Source of the DNA: Verrucomicrobiota bacterium
GTDB lineage: Bacteria > Verrucomicrobiota > Verrucomicrobiia > Chthoniobacterales > Chthoniobacteraceae
DNA: 64,000 nt
Direction: 5' to 3'
Assembly: GCA_009885995.1 (NCBI GenBank)
Contig: VFJQ01000092.1
Span: 62,001 to 126,000 of the forward strand
Position 1 is the stretch's first letter. Every line of letters begins with the position of its first letter. Shown one piece after another: positions 15,001 through 27,000 of this stretch. The position numbers and the translations under genes were made by a program. Under the pieces are notes generated by a model. That model made no database searches and was not told where the DNA came from. It worked only from the letters and a program-made list of their open reading frames with translations.

Positions 15001-18000
15001 CTCTTCCTCAACAGCGGCGTGGTGGCGACGCCGTTCGCGACGAGCACGGACATCGGCACCGCGGGCGCGACGACGGCGGTGTCGCTGGCGGACTTCGACC
15101 GCGACGGGAAGCTCGACCTGCTCGTCGCGCGCAACGGCACGCCGAATCTCATCTTCCTCAACAACGGGACGGCGACGCCATTCTCTGCGGCGGCGATCCC
15201 GCTCGACGCGGCGTCTTACGCCACGGCGGCGGTCGCGGTGGGCGATGTGAATGGTGACGGGCGCGCGGACATCGTGATCGGCAACGATGGCGCCGCGAAC
15301 CGGCTGTATATTAACAACGGCGTCGCGCTCCGCTCGGTCGTGACCGCGCCCGCGAGTGGGAAGATCGGCGGCGCGGGTGTGGACTTCAGCTTCGTGGTGA
15401 AACTCAACGGCGCGACGAGCGGCACGACCGTGACGGTGACAGCGGCGGCGCAGGCGGACAACGGCGTGGACGACAACAATGTCGCGCTCACGACGGATGC
15501 GGCGCGACGGGCGAAGTTCATCGCGGACATCAACTCCGCGCTTTCCGGCGTCGGGCTCGGCACGAAGCTCGTCGCTGAGCTGACGAGCGGCAACCTCGTG
15601 CGACTGCGCGCATCGGACGCGTCGGTCTTCGGCATCGACGTGAGCGGGCAGGCGCTCGGCGTCTTCGCCCCGAATCCCGACACGCTGCTCGGACGGCAGC
15701 AGTATGTGACCAGCGCCGCGGTGCCCGCGAATGGCACGCTCGCGGTGCAGTTCAGCTTCGGCGTAAAACTCAACGGTGCCGCGGCGGTGACGGTGACGGT
15801 GACGACCGCGGCGATGGCGAACAACGCTGGCAGCCCGGCCTACACGGCGAGCGTGGCGCGCGGGCAACTCCAGGCCGACTTCAACGATGCACTCGCGACG
15901 GCAGGACTGGCGACGAAGGTGAACGTCGTGTTGACGGCGGACGGCAAGCTCGCGGTGAGCGTGCTGGATGGGACGGTCACGGCGTTCGAGATCGTGAGCC
16001 AGTCCACGGCGCTCTTTGCGGAGAACACGGCGGCGAACAATCTGCGGCTGCCGTCCTTCACCTCGACGCTCGATCTGCCGGCGGACTTCGGCGCGGCGGT
16101 CACGTTCGGCTTCCGCATCAATGGCGCGGCAGCGACGACCTACCCGGTCGCTGCGGGCAGCGCATCGCCGGCGGCGTTCGCTACGGCGCTGACCACGGCG
16201 TTCGGATCAAGCGGACTCGAGGCGGTGGTCGTCGGCGGGAAGCTGCAAGTGCGCGCGAAGACGACGAGCACGATCACTTCGCTGGCGCTCGATGGTGTGT
16301 CGGTCGCGTTCTTCGGGACGACGCCGGATGCGCTCTTCACGGCGGCGGACGCGCAGGTGATCGACTCGGCGAATTCGGCGAACCACACGAAGGTCATCGC
16401 GCTCGGCGATGTGAATGGTGACGGTCGCGCGGACCTCGTGGTCGGCAAGAATGCAGAGCAGAGCCTCGTCTTCCTGAACAACGGCGGCGAGACGCCGTTC
16501 AGCGCGGCGGGCGTGCTGATCGGCACCGGCGGCTTCGCGGTGACGAGCGTGGCGGTCGGGGATGTGAACGGCGACGGCAAGCTCGACGTGGCCTTCGGCG
16601 CGAATGCGACGGAGACGCGCGTGTTCCTGAACAACAGCAACCCGAACGATCCTTTCGGAGCGGTGACGCCGACGCTGATCGGCCTCGCCACGGATGCGAC
16701 GAGCGCGGTGCTCCTCGCGAATGTGGATGGCGATGGCGATCTGGACCTGCTCACGGGCGCGAACGGGCAGGGGGCGAAGTTCTTTAGCAATGGCGTGAAA
16801 GTGACGCGCATCGCCTTCGCGAATGTGGAACTGAGCTTCAACATGCAGGGCATCAAGAACGCGCAGGGCGCGCTGATCCTGAAACCGACAGGCATCGCGG
16901 GCGTGATCTCGGGCGAAGTGGACCTCAGCATCGGCGGGGGTGGCGGTGTGGGCATCGGCGGGAATCTCGCGGTGAAGATCAACACGACGGGTGCGCCGGT
17001 GGATGAGACGTTCGTGTTTGGCGACAACGTGCTCGTCATCAAACTGCCGGCGACGCCGACGATCGCGTTCACGGCGACGGACGTGATCATCAACATTGGC
17101 GGGTTCGTGACGATCGAGAGCGACACGATCGATTTCAGCGGCGAGAACGTCATCGTCGCGGGCGCGAAGATCTTCATCGGCCAAGGGCCCGCGACGCTCG
17201 ACGGCGCGGAGCCGAACCCGAGCGCGAAGGGCTTGCTCATCGACAACGCGACGATCTCCCTGCGGAAGAATGCGAACGGCATGGCGCTCTACGCGGATGG
17301 GATGGTGTCGGTGGTCGGCATCCCGGGCGTGACGTTCAACGGGCTCGTGACCGTGGTCTTCAACAACATGCCGACTGCGCAGACGCTCACGCTGCTGCCG
17401 AGCGGCAGCGTCACGGTGCCGGCGGGTGCGGTGAGCTTCTCCGGCGCGCTGACGCTCGAGGTCGCGGGTCAAACGCTGACCGGTAACTTCAGCTTCGAGT
17501 CGATCACGGTCGGCACGGTGAAACAGCTCAAGGTCGGCGTCGCGAATGTGCACATCGGAATCACGGCGGGCGGGACGGAAGTCGTGAGCGTGGACAACGG
17601 GCGCGGCGCATTCCTCGTCGGGCCGGGCGGGCTCGCGGGCACGCTGAGTGCGGACATCTCGCTGAATGTGCCGGGCGCGGTGGAGTTCCTCGGGAACTTC
17701 GCGGTGAGCATCAACAACGGGACCGCGCCGGTTTCCACGAGCGTGGATGTGCCGGTGGTGACTGCGGAGACGACGCTCACCGATCTTGGCGTCACGGCGA
17801 TCGCGGGCGTGGACTTCACGGTGAAGAAGCGCGACGGCTCGACCTTCGATGTCGATCTCGATCCGGCGGACACGCTGGGTGACGTGATCTCGAAGATCAA
17901 CACGGCGGGTGGGAACAAGATCACCGCGACGCTCTACGGGCGCAGCCTGCGGATCGTCGATACGACCGTGACGAACACGAACCGCCTCGAAGTGCTGGGC

Positions 18001-21000
18001 GTGGCGGGCAGTGTCGGCGATCAGCTCGGCATCCTGCGCGTGGGCAAGGAAAGCGGTGCGACCGATGTGCTCACCGGCCTGCCGCTTACGGCGGTGGAAA
18101 CGATCGACCTCGATCTGCCGGCCGGGCCTTACCTCAAGGTCGAGGGCACGGGGATCGTGCTGCGTATCGCGGGGCAGGAGTTGACGGCGAACTTCGCCTT
18201 CGAGCAATTCACGCAGCAGGTCTCGCCGGGCGCAGCGCCGGGCACGCAGCCGGTGAAGATCGTGCGCGTGGCGATCACGGAGCTGAACTTCGCGCTCAAG
18301 GCGGGCACGACGGACATCGTTTCGCTCACGGGCGGCACGGGCTTCTTCGTCATCAAGCCGACGGGCATGGCGGGCGAGATCAGCGGCACGGTCGCGATCC
18401 CGGTGATCGGGTTCAGCGGCACACTGAAGCTCTCGATCAACAACGGGACAGTGCCGGTCGCGGAGCAGTTCACGGTCGCGGGGACGAACCTCTCGCTGGA
18501 TCTGCCGGCGGGGCCGTATCTGCGGTTCGAGGGGACGAATCTCCAGCTCAACCTCGGCGGGCAGAAGATCGGCGGTGACTTTGCTTTTGAGAAGGCGGGC
18601 ACGGTCATCCGCGTGATCGCGAAGAACGTGGTCGTGCGACTCGGCGACGGGACGACGGACTACGTCTCGCTCACGAACGGCTCGGCGGCGCTGCTGCTCA
18701 CGGACGCGGGTATGGCGGGCCAGCTCGGCGGCACGGTGAACGTGAACATCCCGGGTATCACGCTCGACGGGACGTTTATGGTGTCGATCAACACGACGAC
18801 GACGGCAGGCGGCGTGCACACGACCTTCATCGGCAGCCAGCTCAATGGCACCGCGACGCTCGCTTCGCTGAGGAACGGTGCGGGCATCCGCATCGACGGC
18901 ACCGCGCCGCATCTCAAGATCACGCTGCGCAACGGGCAGGTGAAGAACGTGGACCTCACCGGCGCGCTGACGCTCAACGACGTGGTCGCGAAGATCAACG
19001 CGGCGGCGGGCAAGTCGCTGGTGCGGCTGGAAAATTCGCAGCTCATCTTCAACGACAACTCCACCGGCGCCACGGGTCGGCTGATGATCGAGGAGCTCGG
19101 CGGTTCCAACGCGGGCGCGGATCTCGGCATCCTCGGCACTGCTGCCGTGCCGCCCGCGCCGACGCCGACAAACCCGAACCCGGCGGACATCATTACCGGC
19201 ACGATTCTCGCGAACGATGTGGTGACGCTCGATCTGCCGCGCGGGCCTTACGTGAAGATCGAGGGCGTGGACGTGGAGCTGAATGTCGCGGGGCAGGTGA
19301 TCGGCGGCGACTTCGCCTTCGAGCAGCTCACGAAGCCGAACGGCACGCGCGTGGTGAAGGTCGCGGTGGCGAACGCGCATATCGAACTCGGCGAGCCGGG
19401 CAACCCGATCATCGAGATCGACCAGGCCGAGGGGCAGGCCGCGCTCTTCCTCATCACGCCGGCGGGCTTCGCGGGGCGGATCGAGGCGAACCCGACGCTG
19501 AACCTCGGCGGCGCGGTGACGCTGAACAACGCGACCGTGGTCGTGGCGATCAACAACACGACGGGAGAGATTCACGAGGACTTCGTCGTGAGCGGCACGA
19601 CCTACACGCTCGATCTGCCGCGCGGGCCGTTCCTGCGTGCTGAGTTGAAGGGCGCGATGCCGAACACGGCGGCGACGATCTCCGTCGCGGGCATCGAGCT
19701 GAGCGGCAATTTCAGCTTCGAGCAGGCGACGAATGCGACGGGCCAGAAGCGAGTGAAGCTCGCGCTAAGCCAGGTGAGCCTCGACCTCGGCGGCGTGGTG
19801 CTCGTGAGCAATGGACGCGGCGCTTTCCTCCTCTCGCCGGCGGGCATGGCGGGCACGCTCAGCGCGGATGTCGAGCTGGCGAATCTGCCGGACGGCGTGG
19901 TGTTCGAGGGGACGTTTGGATTCAGCATCAATACCTCGGCGCGGCCTGTGAATGAGACCTTCACCGCTGGCGACGAGACGATCGAGCTGCACCTGCCGGC
20001 CGGGCCTTATCTGCGCGTCGAAGGCACGGACATCATGTTGAGCGTCGCGGGGCAGACGCTGAGCGGCGATTTCGCGTTCGAGACGATCACGAAGGCCGAC
20101 CAGACGAAGCAGACGCGCATCAAGCTCGACAACATCCACCTCGGCATCGGCGACGGCACGACGGACATCGTGACGCTCGATGGCGGCTACGGATTCTTCA
20201 TCCTGCTGCCCGCGAAACCCGCGGTCGGCGCGACGCCCGCTGTGCCCGCGTCGATGGCGGGCACGCTCGGCGGCACGGTGACGCTGAATGTGCCGGGCGT
20301 GACTTTCCAGGGCACCTTTGGCCTCACGATCAATACGGGCGCCGCCGAGGTGCATGAGGAACTGACCTTCTCCACGCTCGACGGCGCGACGGTGCTGACG
20401 CTGCTGAACGAGGGCGCGGGCGTGGATAATCCGATCCGGCTCACGAGCGCCGCGGTCGCACCGACGACGGGCCGCTTCATCGATCCGCTTACGGGCACGA
20501 CGATCCCCGATGTGGTGCTGTTGGTGAAGGTCAACGGTGTCGTGAGGCCGGTGGCCATCACGGTCGAAGCGCAGTCGAATAACGTGACCGCCGCGGACAA
20601 ACCGGCGGCGCTGCTCGCGGACATTAATTCCGCTCTCTCGGATGCCGGACTCGCGGCGCTGATCGAGGCGACGCTCGATGGCGGCACGGTGGTCTTCAGT
20701 GCGCTCGACCCGAGTGTGCGCTCGCTGAGCATCAGCGCGCTCTACGGCCTCGGCGACGCCGGTCGCGCGGTCACCGGCGGTGCAGGGAGCTTGCCGTCGA
20801 ATGGCAGCTACGGCGGCAGCGCGGTCTCGATCACCTTCACGCTCAACGGCGCGGCACTGCCCGCCGTGCAGCTCAGCGCGGCAGAGCAGGCCAACAATGC
20901 GCTCGCGAGCGACGCGATGCAGGCGCTCGTGGATGATTGGAATGCGCTGCTCGATGGCGCGAGCCTCAGTGGGAAGCTGCGCGCCGAATTCGCCGACACG

Positions 21001-24000
21001 AACCTGCGCTTCCGCGTGATCGATCCGAGCATCACGACCTTCGCGATCAGCGCCTCAACGGTGGCCGGTTTCACCGCGCCGATGAACTCGATGATCGTGC
21101 AAGCCGTCGATGTGACGCCGACGAATGGACAGTGGAACGGCGGCGCGACGGTGACCTTCAACTTCACGCTCACCGCCCCGGTGACGGTGCTCGGCGTGGC
21201 GACGCAGGTGGCCACGACGACGCCGGTTGTGCTGCCGGCCCACACGACGAACACGGCGATCGGGCAACTCGTCACTGCGCTGAACACGGCGCTCACGACG
21301 GCGGGCATCGGCACGAAGGTGCAGGCGTTCGCGGTCGGCACGAAGGTCGAGTTCCGCGTGATCGATGCGACGGTGACGGCCTTCGCGGCGGGCATCCCGG
21401 GAGCGCTGGGCTTCACCGGCGAGCAGCAAAGTGACGCGCACCTCACGATCACGCGCAGCGGCACGGGCGGCAGCTTCGACGTGAATCTCGGCGGCGCGGT
21501 GGTCCTCGACGACGTGATCGCGAAGATCAACGCGGCGGCGGTCGCAGCGGGCAAGCCGCTGGTCGTCGCGAGCCTTACGCCGGATGGAAAAATCAAGATC
21601 GTGGACGGCGGAGCGGGCGCGACGGCTCCGAGCGTGACGGCGCTGAACGACTTCACCGCCGCGGACGACCTCATGCTCACGAGCGGCACGACGGTGGGCA
21701 ACGCGCTCATGGGCGGCCAACTCGTCACCACGCCGCCGGAGACGTTCGACCTCGACGCCGGGCCTTATCTCAAGATCACCGGCGACGACATCGAGCTGAG
21801 CGTCGCGGGGCAGACGCTGAAGGGCGACTTCGCCTTCGAGCAGGTGACGATCCCGGCGGTCGGCATGGTGCCGGCGAAGAAGATCATCCGCCTCGGCTTC
21901 CAAGAGGTGGAGATTCACATCGGCGACGGCACAACGGAATACGTGACGGTGACGAATGGCCGCGGTGCCTTCCTCATCACGCCGGCAGGGCTCGCGGGGC
22001 AGTTTGGTGCGGACGTCGCGATCGACATCCCGGGCATCACATTCACCGGGCGCGTGGACTTGCTCATCAACAACACGCTCGCCACGGTGAACGCGACGAT
22101 CCCGGTCAACGCGACCGAAACCGTGACGCTCGCGCTGCCCGCGGGGCCGTTCCTACGCGTGGAACTCGGGCGCGACGTGCCGATCACGCTGGAGATCGCG
22201 GGGCAGGAGATCAAAGGCAGCTTCAGCTTCGAGCAGATCGCGATTTCGCCGACGGCGAAGATCCTGCGCATCGCGGCGAGCAATGTGGAGCTGAGCTTCG
22301 GTGACGGGACGACGAAGTTCCTCGAGCTCACGGGCGGTAGCGCGCTGCTCGTCGTGCGCCCGGCGATCCCGGCGACGGCGGCGGTGGCGGCGACGGCGAC
22401 GACTCCGGCCAAGCCGGCCAAGCCGGCGGTCGCGGGCGGTATCGCGGGGCAGTTCGGCGGCACGGTGACGATCGACGTGGACGGCGATCCGCTGAATACG
22501 CCGCTCTTCTCCGGCACGCTCACGCTTTCCCTCAACAACACGACGGGCGCGGTGAACGAGCGGTTCTCTGTCGGCGGCGTGACGACGACGCTCGTGCTGC
22601 CCGCCGGGCCTTACCTGCGCGTGGATGCGACGGGCATCACCGTGAACATCGCGGACCAGGAACTCACAGGCGACTTCAGCTTCGAGAAGAAGAACGTCGG
22701 CACTGTCGCGGCGCCGATCAACGTGATGACCATCGCGGTCGCGAACGCTGGCCTGCGGCTCGGCAACGGCACAACGGATTTCGTGCGGGTGACCAACGGG
22801 CGCGGCGGGCTCCTCGTGAAGAAGGTCGGCACGGTCACATCGATCGCCGGCAGCTTTAGCGCGACGGTCGAGCTGAATGTGCCGGGCGTGGAGTTCAGCG
22901 GGACGTTTGGCGTGACGATCAATACGGGCGCTCCCGTGCCGCTGACGATCTTCACGGTCGGCGTGGTGAACAGCGATGCGCTGCTCAGCGGCCTGCGCGG
23001 CGGACGCGGTATCGAGATCGAGTCGAATGGACCGCACATCCACGTCGTGCGGCGCGATGGCACGAGCTTCGACGTGAACTTCCTCGGCGCGACGACGCTG
23101 GGCGACGTGGTGAATGCAATCAACACCGCCGCGGGCAGCGAGATGGCGACGATCGAAGGCAACGCGCTCAAGCTCACCGACACCACGACGGGCGGTTCGT
23201 TCAGCGTGACGGCGCTTAACAGCTCTGCGCTCGCCACGACGCTCGGCCTCGCGCAGAGCGCGGTGACGGGCGTCATCGCCGGTGCGGCGCTGAACGAGTT
23301 CACGATCAAGATCGACGACGCCGGGCCTTACGTGCTGGTCAGCGGCAAGGACGTGGAGATGGAGATCAGCGGGCAGAAGCTCGGTGGCGATTTCTCGTTC
23401 GAGAAGAAGGGGACGATGACGAACACGACGATCCGCATCCTCGCCTCGAACGTGCACCTGTCGCTGGGCGACGGCACGACGGAGTTCGTGAGCCTCACGA
23501 ATGGGCACGGCTCATTCGTCATCACGAATGCCGGCCTCGCGGGCGAACTCGGCGCGGACGTGGCGGTGAACAACATCCCCGGCGTGAGCGTGAGCGGAAC
23601 CTTCGCGCTGCGGATCAACAACACGAACGCCGGCGTGAACCTGCCGCTGCCCGCGCAGGCGCCGGTGGGGCTCGACACGCTCCTCAAGGATCTCAAGGGC
23701 GGCGACGGCTTCCCGATCGAGCTGACGCTGACGGCGACGAAGGCCGCGCCGGCGAACGGCAAATACACGGGCAACGTGACTTTTACCGTGAGCCTCAACG
23801 GCACGACCACGCCGGTAACGGTGCTCGGCTCGGACATGATGACGAACACGACGACCGCCGATCTCGTGGCCGACGTGAACTCCGCGCTCGGTGTCGCTGG
23901 CATCGGCGCGAAGGTGCGCGCGGAAATGGCGGGCACATTCCTGCGGCTGCGCGTGATCGATCCGGCTGTCACCGCACTCGCGCTCACGGTATCAGGCCAG

Positions 24001-27000
24001 GCGGCGACGACGGGCTTCGCGGCGACGCAGCAAAACGACGCGCATCTCCGCATCGCACGCCGGAACAACACGGCGTTCGACGTAAACCTCGCGGGCGTGA
24101 CGACCGTCCAGGGCATCATCGACCGCATCAACAATCACGCGGGCAACACGGGCACCGGCACGAACAAGGTCGTGGCCTCGCTCGTGGGCGATAAGATCAA
24201 GCTCACCGACGGCACGACGATCACCGCGGGCAAGCGGCTCACGGTCACGGGCCTGAACGGCCTCGGCGCGATCGGCATCCTCGGGCTCGGCGGCACGGCG
24301 ACGAATCCGACGACGCAGCCCGACGTGCTCACCGGCCTCGGCTTGAACACGCTGACGCTGCCCGCCGGGCCGTTCCTCCGCATCGAAGCGACGGATGTGA
24401 TGGTGACGGTGATGGGCACGACGCTGACGGGCAACTTCGCCTTCGAGCGCATCACCACGCCGGCGGCGCAACAGATCGTCCGCATCGTCGCGACGAACGT
24501 CTCGCTCGTCTTCAACGACGAGACCGGCGCGCCGCTCGTCTCGCTCACGGAAGGCAACGGCGCGCTCGTGCTACTGCCGGGTGGCATCGCGGCGACGCTC
24601 TCGGTGAAGGCAGCGGTGACGGTGCCGGACTTCTCGCTCAGCGGCACGGTCGGCTTCGCGCTGAACACGCTGCGAATGCCGGTGGATCAGACCTTCATGC
24701 TCAATGGCGCGAGCGTCCGGCTGAATGTGCCCGCGGGTCCGTATGTGCGCGTGTCCTTCACCGACGCGGAGGCGGCGTTTGCGGGCATCACGCTGACGGG
24801 TTCGTTCTACTTCGACCAGAGCACGCGCCCGAACGGCACGAAGGTGACGCGCATCGCGGCTGTGGGCGTGAACATCGAGGGTCTCGCGGACGACGGCGCG
24901 CTCACGCTCAGCGATGCGGGTGCGGTGCTCGTCATCACGCCGGGCGGCATCGCCGGGCAGGTGAGCGGGCGCGTGGCGGCGGCCTTCCCTGGCGCCGAGG
25001 TGGGCGTGACGGTCGGCGTGCGCTTCAACACCTCGACGCTGCCGGTCGATGAGATGATCGAGATCGGCGGGCGCACCATCGCGATCAAGTTCACCACGGA
25101 CGAGGTGAAGACGACGGGACGCGCGTTCTTCCAGGTCGTGCTGGAGGATTTGAAGATCGTCCTCGGAGACTTCGTGAGCATCGAGGGCAGCCTGACCTTC
25201 GGCCCTGGCTCGTTGCCGAACACGACGGAAGTCGGCGCGACCGGGCTGGAGATCTTCCTCGGCAAAGGCCCCTACGCGCTCGACGACGGCACGCTCAATC
25301 CGGACGCGATCGGCGTGCTACTGACGAATGCGCGGCTCGGGCTCATCAAGTTCGGCGGCACTACGCCGACTTACGCGCTGCATGCCGAGGGCACCGTGAA
25401 GCTGGTCGGGCTGCCGGGGCTCGAAGTGACAGGCATGGCGACGATCGACTTCAACAACTCCGGCATCGCGATCCCGGCGACGACGATGATCACCGTGCCG
25501 AACGACGCGCCGATCCTCATGAACAAGTTCACGACGACGACCAACGTCGTGGATTTCCGCGGCGACCTGACGTTCAAGGTCGGCGAGGTCTTCTCCCTCA
25601 TCGGGCGCATGACCTTCACGAAGAAGCCGAACGGCTCGGTGCAGATCGCGGTGACGGGCGTGAGCGAGACGCAGCCTGCCGAGGTCCAGATCAATATCAA
25701 CGGCGTGACGGCGTTCGCGATCTCGGGCACGGCGATCTTCAACATCGGTGGGCCGGACGGCTTCCAACTCCAGACGCTGCGCGTGAATGGCGCGACGATC
25801 TTCGGCCAGACGCTCACGTTGCCGGGCGTGCCGGCGACGATCCTGCCGCTGAGCGCCGATCTCTTCGATCCTGTCGGCGGCGGCTTCATCGACCGCGCGA
25901 CGCTGAACCGCCGGATGTATCTCGACGTGCAGTTCAACGATCCGAATCGCGCGGGGCTGAACGTCTCGTCGATCGAGGACAGCGCCGCGGAGTTCGTCCT
26001 GCGCGTAAATGGGCTCGTGCCGAACAACGTGACCGTGAACGGCGTGGCCAAGCGCCTCGGGACGACGAACACGTGGCGCTACAGCTTCACCGGCGAAATC
26101 CCCGAGGGCGCGGTGACGATCGAGTTCCTGAGCGAGTCGTGGCGCGATCTGATGAACATCTCGAACCTCGCGGAGACGCAGTCGTTCCAGGCGGGCACGC
26201 GCTTCCTCGATCTCGCGGACATCAACTCCAAGCACTACCTCGACGTGACGCTCCAGACGCCGACGGGCGCGCTGATCAAGGCGAGCACGGTGACGGGCAA
26301 TGAGTTCACCGTGACGGTCGAGGGCGGCGCGTCGGGCATCACGCTCGGCACGCCGACGCAGCCCGACGCGGTGAAGAATCCCGACCTCTGGCGCTATCCC
26401 TTCACCGGCACGCTGAACTCCGGCGCAGTGACGCTGACCTTCGGCGCGAATGGCTTCACGGACATCAACAACGTGCCGTCGCTCGCGCGCTCGGAGACGT
26501 TTGTGGCGATGTCGAAGTTCCTCGCGCCCTCGGCGATCAGCGTGAGCCCGAAGACGGTCGAGGTGACGTTCTTCCGCCTCGGCACATCGGCGATCACGCC
26601 GGCGTCGATCACGGATGGGCTGCCGGAATTTGCGCTACGCGTGAATGGCGCGCCGATCACGGGGGTGAGCGTGAGCGCGGATCCGGTCGCGACGGTCGTG
26701 GCGGGCAAGACCTACCGCTACAGCTACACGGGCACGATCCCGGCAGGCGCGAATGTCGAGGTGGCGTATCTGCCGTTCGCCTTCAGCTACGCGGATGGCA
26801 CCGTCGCGCCGGGCAGCGTAGCAGGCGCGAGCGCGGCGCTCGTGAACCCGGTCGGCACTGTGGACCTCGCAGGCATCAATGCGCGGCAGTGGATCGACGT
26901 GACCTTCACCTCGCAGGACGGCAGCAAGATCGACCCGACGACGATCAACGGGAATGAGTTCAAGCTCTCCGGCTCGGGTGTGGCGCAGGTGAAAGTCGAT

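Larger units (their letters stand above)
1..25480 (+). repeat. Array A: 48 beta-rich ~120-residue units
   Basis: Each unit runs in order: a VNIPGVxFSG strand, an INNTTxxV strand, a VGG segment, LPAGPYLRVEG, LxVAGQTLSGDFAFEQ, KVVRVAxxNVSL, LGDGTTxFVSVTNG, and GxFFLxTPAGLAG. I counted 48 copies of the GDFxFE core: 3 before the first punctuation module at 1195, then 9, 9, 6, 9 and 12 between successive modules. Three loops vary in length and accept insertions: VGG to LPAGPY (loop alpha), FEQ to KVVRVA (loop beta), and TPAG to LAG (loop gamma). The alternating hydrophobic pattern suggests stacked beta-strands. I do not recognise a named family with certainty. Many units have diverged well beyond a fresh duplication. 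Confidence 0.88.

Noticed and set aside
15325-16375. Inserts in host domains as inteins
   Set aside because: There are no splicing-block motifs: no Cys or Ser nucleophile at the start, no terminal HN, and no homing endonuclease. The modules also occur in tandem outside any split domain.
14780-16760. DVNGDG motifs as dockerin repeats
   Set aside because: There are seven, each followed by a full blade of about 60 residues with LxFLNNG strands, which fits FG-GAP and not the paired ~22-residue dockerin repeats.
17747-24357. True flagellin or hook-associated protein
   Set aside because: Only the IN-like motif is present, embedded in a surface-type repeat array, with no flagellin D0/D1 helices and no flagellar gene nearby.
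1-25480. Tandem repeats as a CRISPR or satellite array
   Set aside because: The periodicity is at protein level with large sequence divergence. There are no short identical repeats with uniform spacers, and the frame is kept throughout.
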